The notes under the pieces were generated by a model. The model did not search any database. It saw nothing but the letters and a program-made list of their open reading frames with translations, and had not been told where the DNA came from. From Chloroflexi bacterium RBG_16_48_8 (lineage in GTDB: Bacteria > Chloroflexota > Anaerolineae > Anaerolineales > E44-bin32): 5,697 nt of DNA. The stretch spans positions 16,784 to 22,480 of the forward strand of contig MGNI01000196.1 in assembly GCA_001795115.1 (NCBI GenBank). Reading direction: 5' to 3'. This document shows, one piece after another, positions 1 through 4,985 of the stretch (positions are counted from its first letter, which is position 1; each line of letters begins with the position of its first letter). A program made the translations under genes and the position numbers.

Positions 1-48
1 AAACCGCCGAGATTATTTTGATAAAATGAGTTGCCTGAATGGCGGTTT
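1..48. repeat. Nested hairpin at the left edge
   Basis: AAACCGCC (1-8) is a perfect inverted repeat of GGCGGTTT (41-48). Inside it ATTTT (15-19) pairs with AAAAT (23-27). The element may extend left of the window because the outer arm starts at base 1. It could be the terminator of an unseen neighbour or the end of a palindromic repeat; the sequence does not decide. Confidence 0.5.
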
Positions 49-54
49 GCTTAA

Positions 55-107
55 GTGATTGGCCAGGTTTTACGGTCGCTGTTTGTCAAATTATTTTGGC
101 CAATCAC
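55..107 (-). terminator. 11-bp inverted repeat at the 3' end of the small minus-strand gene
   Basis: GTGATTGGCCA (55-65) is a perfect inverted repeat of TGGCCAATCAC (97-107), with a 31-base loop. The stop codon of the frameshifted reading of the minus-strand gene (91-93) lies inside the loop. The position suggests a transcription end or mRNA-stabilising hairpin. The long loop and lack of a clear T-tract make a classical intrinsic terminator uncertain. It could instead be a pair of repeat arms. Confidence 0.35.
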
Positions 108-305
108 CGAGATACAACCCCCAACGAAACGGTGCCAGAAGGATCATCAAGGGCAGAGAAAGAAACCCCACAGGAGACCTCCTCCGCTTGTGCCTCGAAG
201 AAACACCATCTCCCTTGAGCAAGCACAGTCCAATTTCCCTACGCACAAAGCTTCATGAATACGCTGATTAGCCAATCGATCTTCTAAGTGTGGATTGATA
301 TACAT
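91..305 (-). pseudogene. Small protein of unknown function, probably frameshifted
   Basis: The ATG at 303-305 opens a frame beginning MYINPHLEDRLANQRIHEA. Short proteins with this kind of N-terminus (NPxLxxxLANQRxxE) recur in Chloroflexota genomes, to my recollection, and their role is not known to me. In frame, the protein ends after 52 residues at a TGA (147-149) with an atypical Cys- and Gly-rich tail. If one base is supplied near 249-251, a second frame continues FVRREIGLCLLKGDG, then a basic RHKRRRS stretch, then a hydrophobic segment SLPLMILLAPF and the end GDWPK at 91. That composite (an N-terminal family motif, an RRE-I-LLK helix, a basic cluster and one hydrophobic helix) looks more natural than the in-frame tail. 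Upstream GGAG lies 9 bases and AAGG 2 bases before the ATG. It is either a decayed gene, a sequencing error, or a real 52-residue peptide. Confidence 0.42.
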
Positions 306-529
306 CGCCTTCTACTCCCCATTCCTACATTACGCTTCGAAGTGAAACCTCTGTCTGAGTTTCCAAAAACATCCCGACCATTCCATTTCCTTCATCCAGC
401 TCAACTCACCCTATCTGATCAGCCATCCTTCCTCAAAGAGATCGAGTTTTTATAAGCATGATCTGATTTAACATCGCAACTTTTCGGGTTTTTGTCTTTC
501 ACCCTCACCAGATAAAGCCTGTTTGCAAT
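306..529. other. Intergenic stretch, no gene seen
   Basis: No reading frame here has both a credible start and protein-like composition. A weak minus-strand promoter-like pair is present: TTGCGA (+ strand TCGCAA, 474-479) and TATAAA (+ strand TTTATA, 449-454), 19 bases apart, about 145 bases before the small gene's ATG. An 8-bp palindrome CTGATCAG lies at 415-422. Neither is strong enough to call as a functional site. Confidence 0.4.
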
Positions 530-763
530 CTATTCGTTATCTGCCACTTGCTGTATCGACACTAATGTCAAACCGACATCTCTTATTTTATTGAGCAGGC
601 TATGGAGGGCTGCTTGATCTGTGATCTGGCCTGACAATACGGTCTTATCCTTCTCAACACTGATTTCAAAATCATCAAACCAGACAGACCACCTGTCTCC
701 TAGTTTTCCTTTAACCCTGATCTCATACCTCCCAAGTCGGTCATATTCCTTACCCTCAGCCAT
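530..763 (-). CDS. Conserved small protein of unknown function (77 aa)
   Basis: The frame encodes a 77-residue soluble protein with no signal peptide or membrane segment. Its centre reads as alternating beta strands: YEIRVKGKLGDRWSVWFDDF, then a strand pair around ISVEKDKTVLSGQI. The C-terminal half, DQAALHSLLNKIRDVGLTLVSIQQV, looks like a helix and a strand. Small proteins with this order (RYEIRVKG-LxxRWSxWFD, a TxLSGxxxDQAALHGLLxKIRDLGLxLxSV ending) are, to my knowledge, widespread in Chloroflexota, Actinobacteria and cyanobacteria without a known function. The ATG at 761-763 is chosen because AAGGAG sits 9 bases upstream; a TTG two codons earlier would leave only 3 bases of spacing. It looks complete and intact, the only minus-strand gene in the left third that does. 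It stands alone, with no operon partner in sight. A small fold with a binding role is possible but is only a guess. Confidence 0.85.
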   Translation of the reverse strand: MAEGKEYDRLGRYEIRVKGKLGDRWSVWFDDFEISVEKDKTVLSGQITDQAALHSLLNKIRDVGLTLVSIQQVADNE

Positions 764-772
764 GAACAAAGT

Positions 773-778
773 CTCCTT
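773..778 (-). promoter_or_regulatory. Ribosome binding site for the 77-aa protein
   Basis: On the minus strand AAGGAG occurs 9 bases before the ATG at 763. It decides the start in favour of ATG over the in-frame TTG at 767-769. Confidence 0.7.
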
Positions 779-990
779 GTTGTCGAGATGATTTCCTTAT
801 TCCGTGTGGTATGGGGAATCGCCACGATGAGGCTCGTATTCTTTATATATTGACCAAAGGATAGCTACTGACTGGGGGAGATGTCATCCCCTATATGGGG
901 GAATAGGATAGGGGATTGAAAATAGAAAAAATCACAACATCATTGTGGGGGAGAGGATGGAAACAGCATGAGCAGGTGAGCTTGTTCAAA
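779..990. other. Intergenic stretch with G-runs and an inverted repeat
   Basis: No gene is seen. The stretch contains a 9-bp direct repeat TGGGGGAGA at 873-881 and 946-954, with the inverted repeat at 886-916 between the two copies. It lies directly downstream of the truncated transposase and may hold what remains of that element's far end. Confidence 0.45.
886..916. repeat. 9-bp inverted repeat with G-rich loop
   Basis: ATCCCCTAT (886-894) is a perfect inverted repeat of ATAGGGGAT (908-916), with a 13-base loop that includes a run of five G. An alternative small hairpin (CCCC-TATAT-GGGG, 888-900) competes with it. The plus strand here resembles the minus strand of the palindrome cluster at 1311-1373: both read T-x-ATCCCC, a loop, then GGGGGAA or GGGGGGAA. 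This hints at related REP-like units on both sides of the transposase fragment. Confidence 0.5.
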
Positions 991-1251
991 TCAGATCCAA
1001 TTCCTTTGCTCGCTCAACCGCTTGGATTCTTTCTCCCAAGTCCATTCCCGTAATCGTTGCCGGACGGCGGCTTTCTTTCTGCCAAGCACCTCCGCCAGAA
1101 AGCGCGTTACCGTGGTTTGCCCACATTTCTGGGTCATCATCATCCCGAAACTCCACAAGGCCAGCACGGTCGCTTGAGGCTTACTCAAAGCAGGAAAATG
1201 CGCCGTGACAGTTTTGATCCACTCGTCTATACTTGAGCATGGGGGTGACAT
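991..1251 (-). pseudogene. Truncated IS transposase, N-terminal domain only
   Basis: The 86 residues resemble the N-terminal part of IS4-like DDE transposases as I remember them from Chloroflexota and cyanobacteria: a short leader, LSKPQATVLALWSFGMM, then CGQTTVTRFLAEVLGRK, then AVRQRLREWTWEKESKR. The R-Q-R-L-R-E-W helix closes this N-terminal DNA-binding-like region. In full-length enzymes the catalytic DDE domain follows over roughly 300 more residues; here the frame ends at 991 after NWI and nothing like a DDE domain follows in any frame. The start is well supported by AAGGAG 7 bases upstream. It is therefore a 5' remnant that could still be translated into a short DNA-binding-like peptide but cannot transpose. 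G/C-run palindromes flank it on both sides. Truncation is near certain; the exact IS family is less sure. Confidence 0.72.
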
Positions 1252-1258
1252 AGTGCTT

Positions 1259-1264
1259 CTCCTT
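1259..1264 (-). promoter_or_regulatory. Ribosome binding site for the transposase fragment
   Basis: AAGGAG on the minus strand lies 7 bases before the ATG at 1251. It supports this as the original start codon of the transposase. Confidence 0.6.
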
Positions 1265-1310
1265 CGTGCTTGATTGAGAGACTATGTTTTCCCTTTTTCT
1301 TCCCCTTTCA

Positions 1311-1373
1311 AAAAAACCTACCCCTGACAGGGGGGTGCTTCCCCCCGTTTGCGGGGGGATCAGAGGGGGGTTC
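1311..1373. repeat. G/C-run palindrome cluster, REP-like
   Basis: Two hairpins lie side by side. CCCCT (1321-1325) pairs with AGGGG (1329-1333). CCCCCCG (1341-1347) pairs with CGGGGGG (1352-1358) over a TTTG loop. The outer flanks, AACCTACCCCTG on the left and CAGAGGGGGGTT on the right, form an imperfect longer inverted repeat. The overall form, with a CCCCTGACAGGGG core, resembles REP/BIME-type intergenic palindromes that occur in many copies in some genomes. Three runs of six G could also form a G-rich structure. It sits just upstream of the transposase remnant. Confidence 0.6.
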
Positions 1374-1375
1374 GT

Positions 1376-1680
1376 TTCCCGGCTGTCATGCTTCTACTTA
1401 CCCGCGCTGCCATCGGGAGGCGGTTTTAAGGGAGCTGACATAGGTAGGGCTGGAATCAGCCCCTCCGCTGCCACGCCCTTGTCACACAGCTATGGTTCAA
1501 TAAGCACAGGATCCCGAACCGAAAGCAAGAAAGCCCAGGAGAGACATAGCCCCTGAGCCCGAGGCGAGATCCTTGCGTGGAAGGGGAGGCTTTCAACCTT
1601 AAGGGGCACCACGCTTGGATGAGAGCTATGCTACTGGGGAGTTGTGTGAATCTCGAGGGCGCATGACAATTGAGGAAGGC
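1376..1680 (+). other. Inverted-repeat-rich leader upstream of the large lipoprotein gene
   Basis: No convincing gene is seen; open frames across it have poor protein character. Several short perfect inverted repeats are packed in: GGGCTG/CAGCCC (1447-1452/1457-1462, GAAT loop), GGTTC/GAACC (1494-1498/1516-1520), and GCGTGG/CCACGC (1575-1580/1609-1614) enclosing AAGG/CCTT (1581-1584/1597-1600). Purine-rich GAAAGC segments lie between them at 1521-1533. This looks like a structured RNA, possibly a long 5' leader or the remnant of a group II intron-like element. No known riboswitch or ncRNA was recognised. Confidence 0.4.
1672..1679 (+). promoter_or_regulatory. Ribosome binding site for the large lipoprotein gene
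   Basis: GAGGAAGG ends one base before the ATG at 1681, and its GAGG core sits 5 bases from it. Together with the signal peptide starting at this ATG, it decides the start over upstream in-frame ATGs at 1615 and 1663. Confidence 0.65.
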
Positions 1681-3294
1681 ATGAATAAGAGGCTCTTTTC
1701 ATTTCTCATACTCGCTGCTTCTGCCGTCATTCTATTGTTCAGCAGCTGCAACCCACAGCCACAGACCTCACAGTCAAACCCCAGCACAGCAATGAGTGCA
1801 GGAACCACGGACATCCAGGACATCCGTTTCACTGGAAACGTGACCTTCAGCACGGTGGACACGAATGGCAATGGCTTCTTCGAAGCGGTCGTTGCGGATG
1901 TCGAAGTGGAGATTTTAACAGCCGGGGATTATCTAGTAACAGGACGCTTGGAGAAGAACGGGGAAACGATCTCCTACCGGCCCACCTTTGAAACCATGCT
2001 TTCTAGCCAGGCCAATGTAAGCGGAGTTCCGGGGATCTACATTGTATTGGTTGCATTCTCCGGGGAGGAGATCTTTCTGTCAGGAGAAAATGGCCCCTAC
2101 GACCTCTGCCTCCATGCCATCGGTGAGAAGAGTCATGCTGATCTCACGATCCCAACACCGGCTTACGACCCCACTGTGTTTGGTGAGATAGGGGCCATCC
2201 TCACCGGTGTGTCCGAGACTGCTGTCGATGAGGATGGCGATGGGAAACTGGACTTCGTGGAAGTGGCGCTTGACGTAACAGTTCGCATGTCCGGAGACTA
2301 TTGGCTCCAGGGCACGCTGAGCAAGGATAGCACCTCTATCGTCCACACAAGCGATATCTTCTTCGCCTTGACACCGGGAACACATACCCTGAACTTGCGG
2401 TTTCCGGGACTTCCGATTCTTCGCTCTGGCTTGAGTGGTCCTTATGAAGGGGTTGTCAGCATAGTCAATGACCCCGGTGGACACAACATAGGCGGTATCG
2501 AATTCATGACGCGTGCCTATCGCTCGACTCGATTCTCGGGGTTGCTGGAGCTCGACGGTCGCTTCAATGACCAGGGAATCGACACCAATGGCAACGGGTT
2601 GTTCGATATCTTGCGAATTGAGTTCGGAGCTGAGATCAGCAAAGAGGGCATCTATTTGGTCAGTGGCGCACTGAGGAATCCGAGCGAGCCACGCTTCGTG
2701 TTTACCGATGACGTGCAAATGACTTTGGACCGAGGCCCACAAATGCTCACGCTCGAATTCTCCGGAGCACTGATCCGAGATCAGGAGTTGGACGGACCCT
2801 ATCAGGTCGAGGTCAGCTTGCGGGACCCTGCCACATATGACGAGTTGGACCGTGTACTCTTGGGACGAAAGACAGCGTCTTATCGCGCCACCGACTTCGA
2901 GCCGTTCGGGTGGGCCGCTATCATGCTAACTGGAAAATTTACCGAGCAAGGCGTCGATACCAATGACAACGGCCTCTTCGAAGAATTACGCGTGGAGGTG
3001 GAAGTGGAACTGGCCGAAGCGGACTTCTACGAGTGGAGTGCATCGCTTATGGATATCAATGACACTACAATCGACTTTGATATACGAAGAGGCGCGCTCG
3101 ATGCCGGTTTGACAACCATCGACTTCGTCTTCCATGGGAGCAAGATCGTCCAGAACGGGGTCAGTGGGCCCTATTTCGTGAAAGTCTTAGGCATGTTTGG
3201 CCAGAATGGTTCAAATGTTGTGGCCATCCAAGCCGCCCAGACCAAGCCCTATGATTTTTCCTACTTTGAATCAAGTGACGGCACTACTCCCTAA
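1681..3294 (+). CDS. Predicted lipoprotein with four tandem calcium-loop beta domains
   Basis: A 537-residue exported protein. It starts MNKR, then a hydrophobic core and FSSC, so Cys23 is the likely lipidated residue (the Phe at -3 is slightly unusual for a lipobox). A Gln/Ser/Pro/Thr linker runs to about residue 45. Four repeats follow, at about 45-161, 162-279, 280-400 and 401-523. Each starts with Y-x-x-T-x-F or a similar edge. Each carries a loop like D-x-N-x-N-G (DTNGNGFFE 60-68, DEDGDGKLD 183-191, DTNGNGLFD 301-309, DTNDNGLFE 426-434). Then come alternating hydrophobic strands, a G-x-Y-x-x-x-G-x-L strand, and near the end SG-GPY or SGPY. The loops resemble EF-hand/dockerin calcium loops, so calcium-stabilised beta-sandwich domains anchored at the outer membrane face or cell surface are inferred. 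Similar repeats occur in large secreted proteins of bacteria and archaea, often beside proteases, but here no catalytic domain is present. A binding or scaffold role is a guess. The protein ends with YDFSYF, the edge motif that would start a fifth repeat. Confidence 0.85.
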   Translation: MNKRLFSFLILAASAVILLFSSCNPQPQTSQSNPSTAMSAGTTDIQDIRFTGNVTFSTVDTNGNGFFEAVVADVEVEILTAGDYLVTGRLEKNGETISYRPTFETMLSSQANVSGVPGIYIVLVAFSGEEIFLSGENGPYDLCLHAIGEKSHADLTIPTPAYDPTVFGEIGAILTGVSETAVDEDGDGKLDFVEVALDVTVRMSGDYWLQGTLSKDSTSIVHTSDIFFALTPGTHTLNLRFPGLPILRSGLSGPYEGVVSIVNDPGGHNIGGIEFMTRAYRSTRFSGLLELDGRFNDQGIDTNGNGLFDILRIEFGAEISKEGIYLVSGALRNPSEPRFVFTDDVQMTLDRGPQMLTLEFSGALIRDQELDGPYQVEVSLRDPATYDELDRVLLGRKTASYRATDFEPFGWAAIMLTGKFTEQGVDTNDNGLFEELRVEVEVELAEADFYEWSASLMDINDTTIDFDIRRGALDAGLTTIDFVFHGSKIVQNGVSGPYFVKVLGMFGQNGSNVVAIQAAQTKPYDFSYFESSDGTTP

Positions 3295-3631
3295 CAAACC
3301 CTTTCTAGACGCTGGCATTGATAAGTTTATCTGGATGCTACCACGAAGCTCTATCTTGACTGACCGCTTTAGGATGATGCGCTGGGGCAGGCCACCACGC
3401 CTGGCTGGTCGGTCATCATTTAATTTCAGGTATGCACCATACAATTGCTGGCCTATCACAAGCAGGCAACAATGGTGTTGTGGATTATGTGCTGGTGGAA
3501 CACGACTGGCGAGTTGAGTATGCGCCTCTGTTCTGCGACTTGCCGATCGATCTGGTGCTGATTCAATTTATCTATCCTACAAATGAGCCAAAAATTGCTT
3601 GTATTCTCAATAGGCTAATTTGCGCTTTCTA
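3295..3631. other. Stretch without a convincing gene, one nested inverted repeat
   Basis: Open frames on both strands overlap here, but none has a good ribosome binding site or recognisable protein. TGACCG (3361-3366) pairs with CGGTCA (3410-3415), and inside it CAGGC (3388-3392) pairs with GCCTG (3399-3403). The plus-strand frame from 3432 to 3692 (86 residues, starting MHHTIAGLSQAGNNG) is the best candidate, but it lacks a clear Shine-Dalgarno sequence and runs into the downstream hairpin. The stretch may hold eroded coding sequence. No clear terminator for the large lipoprotein gene was found. Confidence 0.4.
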
Positions 3632-3988
3632 TCATTGTGTTATTCTCACAGAGCAGATAGACCAGCTATTTGGAATCCAACAGGCCAGGTGATCGCCTGG
3701 CCTGTTCTCCTCGTACGCCCGGCATGGGCGTTGGCTAGAGGGTGAAAGACCCTTACGGAGGACGATCGCACCTTCCGTCGCTTCCGTCTCTGTAGTCTCT
3801 ATGACAGTATCCTGGCGATTAAGGAAGAGTGTTCTTGTAGGCTCAGCTTCAAGATCTAACGAGGTCATCGTTGCAGTAGGGATGTTTCCAGATTCGATCC
3901 CTCCCGATTGACACGCACTGAGAATGAATACAAAAAAGAGGAGCGTGAAGAAAAGGATTATGGGTGATAGGTAGTGGAATTTACGCAT
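3632..3988 (-). CDS. Short predicted lipoprotein, possibly truncated
   Basis: A 118-residue frame. MRK is followed by a long hydrophobic stretch and a textbook lipobox LSAC at 23-26, so Cys26 should be lipidated after signal peptidase II cleavage. A QSGG start, then a Thr/Glu-rich linker (PTATMTSLDLE at 37-47, TETEATEG at 66-73), is typical of surface lipoprotein tethers. No folded domain is recognised. The last third (about 80-118: SPSSQRPCRAYEEN onward) has four Cys and two Trp and looks unlike the rest. Codons for residues 95-104 are a perfect hairpin (3679-3706). This suggests the original gene was longer or in another frame and was cut by a palindromic sequence or rearrangement. AGGGAAGG lies 10 bases before the ATG. 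The N-terminal export signal is firm; the natural end of the protein is not. Confidence 0.62.
   Translation of the reverse strand: MRKFHYLSPIILFFTLLFFVFILSACQSGGIESGNIPTATMTSLDLEAEPTRTLFLNRQDTVIETTETEATEGAIVLRKGLSPSSQRPCRAYEENRPGDHLACWIPNSWSICSVRITQ
3679..3706. repeat. Perfect 11-bp hairpin, possible bidirectional terminator
   Basis: AACAGGCCAGG (3679-3689) is a perfect inverted repeat of CCTGGCCTGTT (3696-3706), with a 6-base TGATCG loop. It lies at the 3' end of the minus-strand lipoprotein frame and downstream of the plus-strand lipoprotein gene. Convergent placement fits a shared transcription end, although neither side has a proper T-tract. Confidence 0.55.
3715..3731. repeat. Second hairpin beside the 11-bp hairpin
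   Basis: ACGCCC (3715-3720) pairs with GGGCGT (3726-3731) over a GGCAT loop. Two weaker ones follow: AGGGT/ACCCT (3740-3744/3750-3754, GAAAG loop) and ACGGA/TCCGT nearby. Together with 3679-3706 they form a run of hairpins in about 100 bases. Confidence 0.45.
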
Positions 3989-3998
3989 GGATTGGTAA

Positions 3999-4006
3999 CC
4001 TTCCCT
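3999..4006 (-). promoter_or_regulatory. Ribosome binding site for the short lipoprotein
   Basis: AGGGAAGG on the minus strand ends 10 bases before the ATG at 3988. The spacing is slightly long, but the next in-frame ATG would lie well inside the mature protein. Confidence 0.5.
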
Positions 4007-4040
4007 GGTTCATAAAGCCTAATTTGACCACCACAAGATT

Positions 4041-4069
4041 TACATAACGATTTGACACAGATATTTCAA
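4041..4069 (-). promoter_or_regulatory. Candidate promoter for the short lipoprotein
   Basis: On the minus strand TTGAAA (+ 4064-4069) and TATGTA (+ 4041-4046) are separated by exactly 17 bases. The -35 box matches the sigma-70 consensus at five of six bases, but the -10 box matches only half. It lies about 50 bases before the start codon. Confidence 0.28.
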
Positions 4070-4112
4070 TGCTATTACAGCTTCGAAATACATCCTACAT
4101 TTATGGATCTTC

Positions 4113-4271
4113 TTAAAATGTGAGAGAAAAGGATTTTTTATCCCAGAACAACAGCAGGAGGAGGGAAAGGACTGCCTTGTGTTGATTTTCAAAAGAGAAA
4201 TGGCGCTGTTCAATGAAAAAGGTTAGATCCAATACAGCTTTCAATTGTTGATTCACCTGAAAAAAGGCTAC
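4113..4271 (-). other. Open frame remnant of unknown origin
   Basis: A 52-residue stretch without a start codon, VAFFQVNQQLK onward, includes FIEQRHFSFENQHKAVLSLL and ends WDKKSFSLTF before a TAA. It has protein-like composition (amphipathic and hydrophobic segments) and begins just where methyltransferase similarity has stopped. It overlaps the out-of-frame tail of that pseudogene. It may be a fragment of another gene brought in by the same rearrangement. No family was recognised. Confidence 0.25.
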
Positions 4272-4580
4272 TCAGCCGAGAGGAACCAGCATCCTCGAAA
4301 GGTAGTTCTTGTGTATCTGCCACTCTGAATTCAACCCTATCCGATATCTTCCTTTTCTTCACCCTTTCCTTACACCTCTCGATCATCCTTTCACGAATGT
4401 CTACACCGACCACCTAACAACCATACTTTTTTGCAATGAAGCAAAGGGTCACCCCTGCACCGCAGCCAACATCAAGGATGTATTTGCCTTCGCTTATGCG
4501 GCATAACTCCATGAGCTCTTCTGTACCCCCGATTCCTCCGAAATGTTTTGTGAGACCTACCTCGGCGGCAAAATCGTGTA
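4210..4580 (-). pseudogene. Broken SAM-dependent methyltransferase
   Basis: Reading on the minus strand from about 4578: HDFAAEVGLTKHFGGIGGTEELM, then ILDVGCGAGVT, then FIAKKYGC, a TAG stop (4414-4416), then VVGVDIRERMIERCKERV, and VEFRVADTQELPFED ending near 4291. DVGCGAG is class I methyltransferase motif I (SAM-binding glycine loop), VVGVDI with its acidic residue is the strand-2 ribose-binding position, and VADTQELPF is the adenine-contact region. In intact relatives the stop position holds a residue between GC and VVGVD, commonly Arg, and a Rossmann core plus a catalytic C-terminus follow. Here the N-terminus is missing, one in-frame stop interrupts it, and after FED the protein turns into unrelated sequence ending at 4210. 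It cannot be functional. The substrate is unknown. The front is fused to a hydrolase fragment. Confidence 0.82.
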
Positions 4581-4766
4581 ACCTGCCTTAACATATCGCT
4601 CCAGTTGCTCTGGTGAGAGAGTGTTGCGATCTCCGAAGATCAATGCTCCACCATGAAGCCATAGGATGACGGGGCGGATCACATCATCAGGCATCCGATA
4701 GACGTCCGCCTGGATTTCGCATCCTTGCACCGTTTTGTAGGTGTAAGTCTGTTTTGAGAGCATCAT
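4569..4766 (-). pseudogene. N-terminal fragment of an alpha/beta hydrolase
   Basis: The frame from ATG 4764-4766 encodes a beta strand pair (YTYKTVQGCEIQADVYR, residues 8-24), then PVILWLHGGALIFG (32-45), and PEQLERYVKAGYTI (52-65). HGGALIFG is the oxyanion-hole motif of esterase/lipase-like alpha/beta hydrolases (HGG at 38-40). In the family, AGYTV is followed by a DYRLAPE-like segment, then GxSxG with the catalytic serine and later Asp and His. All of that is absent: after T64-I65 the sequence changes to methyltransferase coding in another frame, and the hydrolase frame meets a TAG at 4557-4559 within a few codons. No Shine-Dalgarno sequence is seen upstream, and two ATGs stand in tandem. 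It is a 5' remnant and cannot be active. Confidence 0.8.
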
Positions 4767-4808
4767 GTCATCATTTTAATCGATGCAAATGCGGCATCTA
4801 TAATATTG

Positions 4809-4839
4809 GTGAAGCCGCTTTATACATCAAGGGCTTCAC
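4809..4839. repeat. 8-bp inverted repeat
   Basis: GTGAAGCC (4809-4816) is a perfect inverted repeat of GGCTTCAC (4832-4839), with a 15-base loop. It lies about 40 bases upstream of the hydrolase remnant. The role is unknown; an operator or a former transcription end are both possible. Confidence 0.4.
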
Positions 4840-4985
4840 GACAAAATCGACATCGCAATAAAGGATCTATCGATAATATGGATCTCATCCTGCCAGGATC
4901 AAGCTGCTTGCCTTGCCACCATGGAAATGGATCCTATGGGAGGTGATGGTCTTCGCCGGGGGAAACACAAGGTTCTCAGAAGCAG

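Noticed and set aside
55..271. Two overlapping plus-strand frames of about 70 codons
   Set aside because: They are opposite the small minus-strand gene and translate to unstructured Pro/Arg-rich sequence; the minus strand carries the recognisable motif.
767..769. TTG as the start of the 77-aa protein
   Set aside because: Only 3 bases separate it from AAGGAG; the ATG two codons later has 9-base spacing.
1284..1556. A 90-codon plus-strand open frame across the G/C-run palindromes
   Set aside because: It translates the hairpins into Pro/Gly/Ser-rich sequence, has no ribosome binding site and no protein-like pattern.
1615..1680. Upstream ATG starts (1615, 1663) for the large lipoprotein
   Set aside because: They would put 6-22 charged residues before the signal peptide and have poorer ribosome binding spacing than the ATG at 1681.
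2080..2742. A 220-codon open frame on the minus strand, antisense to the large lipoprotein gene
   Set aside because: It lies wholly inside the repeat-bearing gene, has no ribosome binding site or recognisable domain, and its openness follows from the codon pattern of the plus-strand gene.
3271..3459. A 62-codon minus-strand frame with a basic RPARRGGLPQRIILKR stretch
   Set aside because: It overlaps the end of the lipoprotein gene, lacks a ribosome binding site, and matches no family I know.
3432..3692. An 86-codon plus-strand frame after the large lipoprotein gene
   Set aside because: No clear Shine-Dalgarno, no recognised family, and its end runs into the 11-bp hairpin. Mentioned only under the gene-free stretch.
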